DNA from: Dissophora ornata
Taxonomy: Eukaryota; Mortierellomycota; Mortierellomycetes; Mortierellales; Mortierellaceae
Direction of reading: 5' to 3'
DNA: 62,921 bases
Assembly: GCA_025201705.1 (NCBI GenBank)
Contig: MU616659.1
Span: 1 to 62,921, forward strand
Below are positions 55,304 to 62,921 of this stretch, piece by piece. The notes beneath the pieces were generated by a model. That model was not told the origin of the DNA and did no database searches. It saw only the letters and a list, made by a program, of their open reading frames with translations. The stretch's first letter is position 1; each line of letters begins with the position of its first letter. A program made the position numbers and the translations under genes.

Positions 55304-57255
55304 TTACATGAGTGGTGGTGGGACATATCCTGATGACGAGCTGTTGTTGGCATCACTGACAAAGCTGCTCTCGGGTATCGCCTGCGGAGACCTGGCTCCA
55401 GGCGAAGGGCTCGGTTGTCCCTGGTAATTCGTCGGTTGTTGATATTGCTGGAATGGGTCGTAATTGGCAGTCATGAATGGGCTCTGCGTTGGAGTCGCTG
55501 ATGAGTGTTCATATGGAGACATAAATGGATTTGGATCTGGGGAGTGTGGAATGTATGCTACAGGAGGGGACTGAGTGGCTGCGGCACTGCCGTAGGAGTT
55601 GACAGGCGAGTACGGATGGTTGTACGGACTCGAGATCTTTTCAGCGACGGTGACAGTGTAGTAGCGATCATTGTTATCTGCGGATGCGCCTCCGAGAGCA
55701 GTTGTAGAAGATCCGTCGTGGTATCCCCCGACAGCTCCGGTGCCCACATTATCGAGTGGGTACTCGTTAGCCAATACTTTGACATTACTATCATCATGCA
55801 AGTGCTGCTCGCCATGAGACATCGCCGCCGCCGCCATGGCATCTGAGCGAAACGCAGCATCCTCCTCTCGTCTTCTCTGTCGCTTCTTCATCCAGAATAC
55901 TCCTACGCCAGCGAAGATCACCACAACAGCTACGATTCCGCCCACAACAGCTCCAACGTTCGTCGTTTTCTGCTTTTCATTGGCGTTGTAGTTGTCAGTC
56001 CATGTATTCTGGTTGAGGTTGTAGGTAACAGGGGAGTTGCTAAGGATTGTGGTTCGGGATGATCCACTGGATCCTCCCCAGGCGACAAATTGGTATGAGT
56101 GAAAGGCGCAGGCCATACGGGTTCTAGTCGTGGGTGCGGATTGTCCTTGCTTCCATTTGCCGCTGCTGACGTCGAGGATGTAAATGGTACTGAAGAAGGT
56201 GTTGCCATCAACCGTGCCTCCAAATAAGACGACCTTTGAGCCGTCAGCAGCTATTTGTGGATCATGAATCTCACGGTTAGGAATCAAGAGGAAGTGAAGT
56301 GCCAGGTGATGTCGACGCGACGAAGAAGGAAAAAAACTTCCACTTACAAGCAGCCATGCAATGATCCAAACGTGCTGGAGGGATATCCCCTGATGTGCTC
56401 TGCAACAAGAACAAGAACAAGAAAAAAAATAACATTCAAACGTTATTTTTATAATTACAGACCCCTGTTTTTGCCATAATTCATTTTTCTATCCATGTGC
56501 CTGCACGAGTAAACAAAGACACATACCATAACCTTCCATGTCTTGGTCGAGGGGTCATATTCATTCAGATCTCCTGTCCCCAATCCACTTGTGTTGGCAG
56601 GCGGGGCTCTCGACCCACCAAACGTCAACACCGTGTTTCGAGAACTCACCCACACTGCCCCCACATCCGTCAGACTTGTCGCTGCCGTCGCTGCCGCCTG
56701 CGATACCATGCTCCGGGCATTCGGGTCATAAACCGACAACTGGTTGTACGTATTGTTGCCATATCCTCCTACAATGTACACCAGACCCGTATTGGGATCC
56801 GACACGGCTGCTTGCCCCTCCAGGTATGTATAAGGTGGTTTTACAGTCGTCATATTTGACCATGAACCCGCAGAAACGTCATAAAAACTAAAGAAAGATG
56901 GTGCGCCCATTCCTCCAATGGCCATCAGCGATCCTTTTGCGCCTCCGTTCGCGGTTGAACTGATTGGCGCCAGCGCCAGATGAGCCGCCGATTGTCCGCC
57001 CGGGAGGATTGACCAGGCCGGAGTGGACGATGACCAGGAGGTTGAGAGATCAAGAGAGACAAATTGAGTGGTGGTATCAGAATCGAATCCGCCCTCGATA
57101 TAGAGGGCATCGTTCAGCTGGGCGAATCCCGTGCGACGGGTGCTCGTGGGCATCTGAGCATATACGGTTGGAAGGACTGTGGAGACAGTGGTGAAGGCGA
57201 GTGCGCAGGAAAGGAGGAGACCGAGTCGCCTCCGACTCGTGTGTGGGGTGGTCAT
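55304..57255 (-). CDS. Kelch-repeat type I membrane protein
   Basis: Exons 57255-56527, 56399-56348 and 56250-55304 join in phase (575 aa). A signal peptide (LGLLLSCALAFTTVSTVLPT, then VYAQ) is followed by Kelch-type blades of a beta-propeller: GFAQLNDALYIEGGFDSDTT, GLVYIVGGYGNNTYNQLSVY, NTVLTFGGSRAPPANTSGLG, SKVVLFGGTVDGNTFFSTIY and HSYQFVAWGGSSGSSRTT. One membrane helix (VGAVVGGIVAVVVIFAGVGV) is followed at once by basic residues MKKRQRRREE. The cytosolic tail of ~200 residues is rich in Pro, Ser, Tyr and Gln. The architecture (signal, propeller, TM, disordered tail) is common in Mucoromycota; the role is unknown but fits a cell-surface receptor or wall-associated protein. No ligand residues can be named. 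Confidence 0.85.
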
Positions 57256-57282
57256 TATGGTCGTGTTTTCGTTGGTAGTGGT

Positions 57283-57363
57283 GAAGAGGAGGAGAACGGA
57301 GGAAAGGAGAGGGGAAGGGAGGACAGGGGAAGGGAGGGGAGGAGAGGGGAGGACAGGAGAAAG
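57283..57363. repeat. Purine-only-like GGGGA/GGGA tract upstream of the Kelch gene
   Basis: About 80 bp of almost pure G/A on the plus strand with repeated GGGGAAGGGAGGAC-type words and many G3-G4 runs. It lies 30-110 bp upstream of the Kelch ATG, so it is leader or core promoter. Such tracts can form triplex or G-quadruplex structures. Confidence 0.6.
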
Positions 57364-57703
57364 CCGTTGTGGAGGATGGAGCGGAAGAAAGATAGAGCAA
57401 GCCGTGGATTGAAGAGTGAATGGAAAGGCGAAGGGCGCGGGGGTGCTATTCCCGGTAAAACTTCTGGAGGGAGAGAGTCACACTGAGTGTATAATTCAGT
57501 CCAACGGCGCGATACCCCTGCTTCCTACGCTCGAGTAAGTGCCTCAGGATGAGGGTAGTGGACGAGTTGATGAAGGGATGGAATGAAAGAGCGGATGATG
57601 GACGAATGTCGAGATTAGTCGAGTTTTCTTGTTTTTGTTTGGCGCGAATGTGTCGTTTTGCACAGTGCCCACAACCACAGCGGTTGTGCTTTGTCTGGCG
57701 TCC

Positions 57704-57872
57704 AGCTGTTTGTTATTTAGCATTGGCAATGCTCTCAGAAAGACATTTGTAAACAGTGCCACTTTCTGCACGCACTTCCCGCATCCCTTACCCACAAACA
57801 ACAACGATTGCACTCCACGCCTGTCCTCTCTTTTCCTTCGTGTAGCATTGCCAATGCCAAACAACAAACAGG
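57704..57872. repeat. Imperfect inverted repeat with 30-bp arms
   Basis: The left arm at 57704-57733 contains CTGTTTGTTATTTAGCATTG and then GCAATGCT. The reverse complement of 57843-57872 contains CTGTTTGTTGTTTGGCATTG and then GCAATGCT. The two differ at about two positions. The spacer is about 109 bp. No flanking TA or other duplication is obvious, so it may be a MITE core, a regulatory hairpin or chance duplication. Confidence 0.55.
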
Positions 57873-60649
57873 CCTACACGTTAGTAAGTGTAAACTACAC
57901 CACTTCTAGCACTCACAGAGGCAGATGCAAGCGCTGCTCTGCGGCAACTCAATTGAGAGCACCTCAGCAAAGAGCACCGCGACTGGGGCACTGTGAAATT
58001 AATCTGGACGGTGTGGACCCAAAAAAAAAAAATTGAGCACTTTGTTCGGTGTCGTTCACTCCACTCTACTTCTTTGATCTCCGACACATCCGACAGCCAA
58101 CGTAGTTCTTCGCAATCACATTTTACTCCCATGTTTCCATGGTGCGAATGGAATATACAGTGCTGTACAGCAGTTTAATCAAAAAGGCAGTGCCAGCCTT
58201 TAACTCTGCATCTCCATTTCAACCCGGGCTCTATCATTCCCTTGTTTCTCAAAGCTCTAGTAGTGAGAACGATAAAAGAAATGCTAGAGTGGACAAGTTG
58301 GCGCCACCATACCATTTCCATGAAGCAGCTTAAATTGTCCCAGTGTTTAATTCCGACAAGTCCTCGGGTCAAAGATCGGCGCTGAAAGTGAAGGCGCATT
58401 TTCTCTCTTTTTTTTTTTTATCTTGTTTTTGTTTTGGAGGCTCAATGTGAAAGCTGAACCGGGGCTGTGTGCGCGCATTCAATACGCGAGCACTTGTCAA
58501 TTAAAGCTTGAGTAAGGTGACAGTGAGGGTGGGTTAGGCCTGGGTCTTTGTGTTTTTTATTGTTTGAGTTCAAACGATCGACCCTTTATTTCATGTATGC
58601 TATGAAGCTACAGATGGCTCAGTGGTCGACCCATCTGTTTGATATCCTTTCATAAAATGGACACGGGTTGTAAATGAACGAAGCTTAATGCTGACGTCCA
58701 CAGAGGAACGTCAACAGGCGCCCGTGCGATCTCGTAATGGTGCTTTGCGTGTTTGCTCTCAAAGATCTCATGTCCATGAACATAAATAACACAAACACGC
58801 AACAGGTACCAGCAGAAATAGCTCAGCGGCCGCGACAACAGCAACAACAAGAATGAGCACAACGTGGAAGAGATGCAATGATGAGAGGAAGAAGAGGACC
58901 CAGAGAAAGAAACGCAGCGCTCCTGTGGGAGAGGGCTGCAGCGCAAGAAGGAGCGAACAGCGATGTCGCCAGGTCAATAGGACTCATGAGCAGGCACGGG
59001 CCCGACGGGCAAGGGGGTGCGAAAGAAACGAATCTTGATACTCTAGCCACGCCAAGGAGAACGGCACTTCCAGACGACTATGGAACGCAAAATCAGAAAC
59101 GTATTTGGCCTCTCTTTAACAACGAAACGCTCCGGAAAATGTGATAAAAATACGATGGCCAGGACATCGGAACATGTAACGTCAGTATGGCATTTGGGGT
59201 CGTCGCCCAGACGCCGGACAAATCATTCTACAAGGCTACATCGGGTAGGGTGCGTCTTTCATCAAAGCAAAGCTAGCAGGCTTGTTGACAGGAATTCTGA
59301 TCTGTTCACAAAACAACCACACGACAATCCACGTTGATCACTTTGCAATTTCGTACACTTGTTCAACAAAGGTAGGACAGCGCAATGAGATAGCGGCTGT
59401 GGTCTCCATGTACAGTCAGCTGTTTATGTTCTAAAATATCTAGAGTATTACAAAAGTCGCGGATTAGTCGCACAAGTGGGGCTGTTGTGCGTGCGTATCC
59501 TCTACTCCCTGGGCCGATTTTGAGCCGCCAGTTATTCGAAATCAACCCAGAAACTCGCTCTGTTGCAGCCGGCGGAAGGGCCATCCAACAAGCAACCGGG
59601 CCTCGATTAATGCTGCAGTGCAACGAGACAATCTACCATCTCTAGGACCGACCATAGATAGCATGCTCACCCAACACCGCGTGTCAAAATGCCTGTCTGA
59701 CTGAGCCTTGCAAAGACCTACAGGTACCACAGCCTGCACTTTTTCAAATGCGAGACACTTAGATACAAAGAGAGCGATCGTATTCAGGGAGGTATATACT
59801 GAGCGCGCGCAAAGGAGTCTCAAAATGCCGAAAACATTGTGGAGAGACTAGAGGAGTGAATTAAACTGGCGATTTTAACCGGTGAAAAATACTGAACCAG
59901 TGAGTGGTCTTTGCTGGCGAACTTTCACCAGTTTGTTCAGTTCACAGGTGAAAATTGGACATCAGTGAAGTTACGGCGTCTGGTAAGCGATGATTCCTAT
60001 GTAATTCTCATTCTATGAAAACAATACTACTTCATAACATTAAATAATATTCGTCCGATTCAACCAGCCGAGGACATCAGTACACTGAACAAGCGTCGAA
60101 AGAGCAAGGATTCCAAGTCGATATTTGGCGACATCTCCACATCCACCAAATCCTATCGAAATACGGCCACTTGAGACACATATCGGAGCAACTAGATATT
60201 ACAAGACGAAGAGATCAAGAGAGCAAGCGTTCCGAACAGGGAGGTATCGAGACTGCTCCAGAGTCTGCAGGGTTTTCTGGTAGGCGTCCACCATTTTCAA
60301 ACCTGAAAGGGAAACCGCTCTCGCAGAATTCAGAGTATCGCTTGCAATCTACGAGAGAGCCCTCCACGCAACTAGGAATCATGGGTTTGGCGACATTTGG
60401 GTTGCTAGAAGAGTATGTAACCCGATTGTCTTGCCGCGGCTTGACAGCACGATCACATAACTCTTCCAAGATGGATATCCCATCAACCTCAATCGCTCCG
60501 AGTGTCTGAAAAAAAGTACACGAGGCATCTTTTGCATGGACAGGTTTGTTGTTTTTACTATTGCTTTTACCAACATTCGCCAATATCTCCTGTTTGGCAC
60601 AAGAGTGACGCCACCAATATATTCTCTATCTACACACTATCGTTTTTTT
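57873..60649. other. Gene-poor spacer
   Basis: No confident gene over 2.8 kb. Near 58601-58675 a sequence with GATGGCTCAGTGGTCGA resembles a tRNA A-box, but no B-box follows. Around 60060-60510 coding-like plus-strand text (KRRKSKDSKSIFGDISTSTK; QLGIMGLATFGLLEEYVTRL) suggests a decayed gene, in two frames, with no family that I can name. Confidence 0.4.
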
Positions 60650-62313
60650 TTAGTCCCGCTTCAACTCCGCCCTCGTGGGTCCAACGGGGACACCTCCCTG
60701 GGACTGATTTCCCATCTGCAAGATCAATCCAACTGCCAATGCGACCATCAAGACGAGTCCCAAACCCAGCCAGAAGAACAGGTGGAACTGGATCGACACA
60801 TCGACCTTGTCACACACATTGCCTCCGTACTGCGTGTTGTTGATCTTGGAGCACTTGCAGTGGTAACAGTTCGCAGCCGTGCTCAACACACAGACACCGC
60901 GTCCACTGCATCCGTTCGTGTTGGTCTGGCAATCCGCTTCGGCCGCGAAGCAGTTACCCGTCAATGGCAACGCACGTTTCTTGAGCATGGACGACGACGA
61001 TGAACGAGTCTCGAACAACTCGGATCCAACGCGTTTGCTGGTAGGCGCGACCAAGAAGATCGTGGTGGTATAGGTTTCGTGGATCTGCTCAAACTCAGGA
61101 ATGAATGTCTAACAAGAGCACGACAGTTGCCAAGATGTTAGCCGACCAATCCCCCCTATTTGAGATAGCCTCTGAAGTGATTCTCGATTTTCTCCCCATT
61201 TACCTGCTGCAAGAAGTCCTTCAAGATCTGCTGGGCAGTCTTGTACTGAACAGATTCGACACCGTGCTCTTCTGCGAGAGCAGCCAATCCCTTAATGGTG
61301 ATGCGGACGAAATCCGATTCCTGGCCACGCGCGTTCTTCTCATAAGACTCGACGTAGTTGCCGAGTGACACCGACTCTTCCAGGAACAGCGCATCAGCCT
61401 AGCATACGTGTCCAGCGCGGTATGAGAGGGAAGTAAACAAATGCTGTCAATATCGGTTTAAGAAAAAAAAGCAAAAGGGCTATAAATCGCGCCCACGACG
61501 CTTATTGATGAGGCGAAATTCCTCGCAACTCACCTTCTTGGCAAGATCAAACACAGTAGCATCGACGTTGACGTGGTGCTCCGCAACAAGATGCTCGTTC
61601 ACCAGCGCATCTCCTGACTTGGATGATTTGTGCTATGAAATCCCGTACACAAGGAGAAAAAAAAATAGGAGAAAAGCTGCGTGAGATACATCATGTGCAC
61701 AGAAAAAATAAAGTAACAGAATCCGACAAAAAAGACGTACAGTGTTGAAGAGATGTCTATCCTCAGCGGGGACAGTGTTGCCGAGCTCCGTGACGACATC
61801 CTGGATGCCCTCGCTAGAGTCGACAGTGAAAGCAGGGTCGAACGAAGGCAAAAGATCTACTCAAGCAAGCCAGGGTTGTCAGTCCTTCGGGGTCTGTCTA
61901 CAAAAGCGCCCATTGTACATGAGGTTTGGTTGCGTTTTTCTCTTTGATTTGTGTAGGCAATTACCATTGGCACTGTTGACACCCTCAATGACCATCATCA
62001 AGTTGCCTCCCATTGTCTCAAACAGATCCTTCCTGGACATGCCAGGCTGGTTGAACACCTGCTGGATCGGTCCATGCATATTAACAAATGTCTCCTCCCG
62101 GTCCTTTGTGAGCTGACCCAGGTTCAAGAGATGCGCAAGCGTGGCGCGGGTCTCCTTGAGGTTCAATGAGGGCACATTGTTGTTGTTACTGTGGCTGGAG
62201 ACGCTGGAGGGACGTCCATGAGAGAAGAAGTAGACAGTCGCGGGAGCTGCTGCAGAGGTAGAGTAGACGAGCGTGGACAGCAGTGCTGACACGGATAATG
62301 CAAAGAACTTCAT
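60650..62313 (-). CDS. Vps3844-like (DUF3844) type I membrane protein
   Basis: Exons 62313-61965, 61856-61741, 61632-61534, 61398-61204 and 61108-60650 join in phase to 405 aa. The N-terminus is a signal peptide (MKFFALSVSALLSTLVYSTS). The lumenal region includes PATVYFFSHGRPSSVSSH and SLNLKETRATLAHLLNL. The C-terminal domain is Cys-rich and EGF-like (GNCFAAEADCQTNTNGCSGR, GVCVLSTAANCYHCKCSK, then GGNVCDKVDVS). One membrane helix follows (FFWLGLGLVLMVALAVGLIL) and a short cytosolic tail (QMGNQSQGGVPVGPTRAEL). The spacing of eight Cys followed by KVD(V/I)S and the helix is that of the Vps3844/DUF3844 C-terminal domain, a fungal family placed in the ER/vacuolar sorting pathway. The lumenal part probably acts as a cargo or assembly factor, but this is inference. 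Confidence 0.85.
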
Positions 62314-62548
62314 AGCAATGTGCGTATATATTTTTTTCTGTGAATGTGTTGGATATGAGTCGATGTATCGCCTCTCTGCTAGCTCGTCTTTTCTTGTTTT
62401 CTGTTCCTATTAGCCTCGAAAGCGGGATGGAGAGTAGGCGATTGATTGTGGGAATGCAAGAGGCGACAATGAACGAGTCGCAGCGAGCTGTGTCACGAAC
62501 CGTACATCCCAGCTGACGTCACCAATTCGCTTGATAGTTGAGGATATA
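62314..62548. promoter_or_regulatory. Upstream region of Vps3844-like gene
   Basis: A 235-bp gap to the convergent SWIM-gene end. It carries the promoter of the minus-strand Vps3844-like gene on its left. No distinct element recognised. Confidence 0.35.
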
Positions 62549-62921
62549 TTATATTCTCACCCAGAACTCCCTGAGCCTTACATTGCACTCATCGAAAGCC
62601 TCTGCAATCTCCTCCTCATGCTTTCTCTTCCTCGACTCCAGTTCCTGGGCTCGTTGCACGTGTATCAGTAACCGAACATTCGGAGGAATAAAGGCTGGAA
62701 CAGGAGGGTAGTATTTACTCATGTTATCTGGACCTTTCGAAACGTCGCCGTTGTTGGCCACACTATTTTGATCTGGCTCCGGATCCGGTGTGTATCTGAT
62801 TTCGAAAATGTCGAAGACCCTTGCAACCAGATACATGTGTTTGCATGGTATTTTGTTCCTGAAATAGTCGGAGCATGTGCAAGAGAGGAGAAGGCTTCTT
62901 TCAACGTCTCCGAGAACCGTG
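62549..62921 (-). CDS. SWIM zinc-finger protein, partial at window edge
   Basis: The frame is open from the window end to a stop at 62549, so the N-terminus is missing. It begins TVLGDVERSLL and goes straight into an intact SWIM finger, SCTCSDYFRNKIPCKHMYLV (C-x-C...C-x-H). Then come ARVFDIFEIRYTPDPEPDQN and a charged, helical C-terminus (VQRAQELESRKRKHEEEIAE). SWIM fingers of this sort occur in MULE transposases and their domesticated FAR1-like relatives. A decayed relative at 40465-41038 shares nearly the same nucleotides over about 150 bp. Whether this copy is a live transposase gene or a host gene cannot be decided from the fragment. Confidence 0.6.
   Translation of the reverse strand, partial: TVLGDVERSLLLSCTCSDYFRNKIPCKHMYLVARVFDIFEIRYTPDPEPDQNSVANNGDVSKGPDNMSKYYPPVPAFIPPNVRLLIHVQRAQELESRKRKHEEEIAEAFDECNVRLREFWVRI

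Noticed and set aside
58601..58675. Possible tRNA gene (A-box-like GATGGCTCAGTGGTCGA)
   Set aside because: The expected B-box (GGTTCGANTCC) is absent, and the flanks do not pair as an acceptor stem. At most a degenerate tRNA-derived fragment.
1..62921. CRISPR arrays, operons or prokaryotic origins
   Set aside because: No regularly spaced direct repeats with unique spacers were seen. The only regular period is the 84-bp LRR array, which is coding. The gene structure is eukaryotic throughout.

Overview
This window is fungal nuclear DNA. The protein-coding genes are broken by many short GT-AG introns, most of them 50-200 bp, and intergenic DNA is full of long A/T homopolymers. Several gene families (RNI-type LRR proteins with a conserved N-terminal module, WD-like/ion-channel fusions, SWIM-finger MULE relatives) are ones I associate with Mortierellaceae (Mucoromycota, Mortierellomycotina). 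The family-level assignment rests on recollection of those families, not on a search.

Layout. 0-5.3 kb: an F-box/LRR protein and a CNNM/Mam3-type transporter, both on the minus strand. 6.1-7.8 kb: a small accessory patch with a complete 175-bp TA-flanked MITE, a PD-(D/E)XK-like exon remnant and a frameshifted SWIM-finger remnant. 8.5-18.4 kb: a CysG/Met1-like siroheme synthase, a second F-box protein, two tandem diverged copies of a small Pot1-type OB-fold gene, and a large Myb + C2H2 transcription factor whose N-terminus I extend upstream through two introns. 19.3-21.6 kb: an unrecognised decayed gene. 22.2-26.4 kb: a CBM48 protein, a CsbD-like stress protein with a frameshift, and the CCAAT-factor subunit HAP5/NF-YC. 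26.7-35.7 kb: phospholipase D (PX-PH-PLD) and an LPAAT-type acyltransferase, head to head; both make phosphatidic acid. 36.6-40.4 kb: asparagine synthetase and a Gir2/RWDD1-like RWD protein.

40.4-54.7 kb is an accessory island. It holds a decayed SWIM/MULE gene, a Ty3/gypsy pol relic, an RNI-LRR protein gene with an assembly gap inside its repeats, a pseudogene that I read as a Fanzor (eukaryotic TnpB-like) nuclease, a WD40 tail fragment, and a 5.5-kb TRP-like/WD-type channel pseudogene with two in-frame TAG codons and frameshifts. 55.3-62.9 kb returns to single-copy genes, a Kelch-type membrane protein and a Vps3844-like membrane protein separated by a gene-poor 3.4-kb spacer, and ends inside another SWIM-finger gene.

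Splice junctions were joined by hand and checked for phase in the genes where exon boundaries are given. Functions are inferred from motifs and recognised families. No database search was possible.
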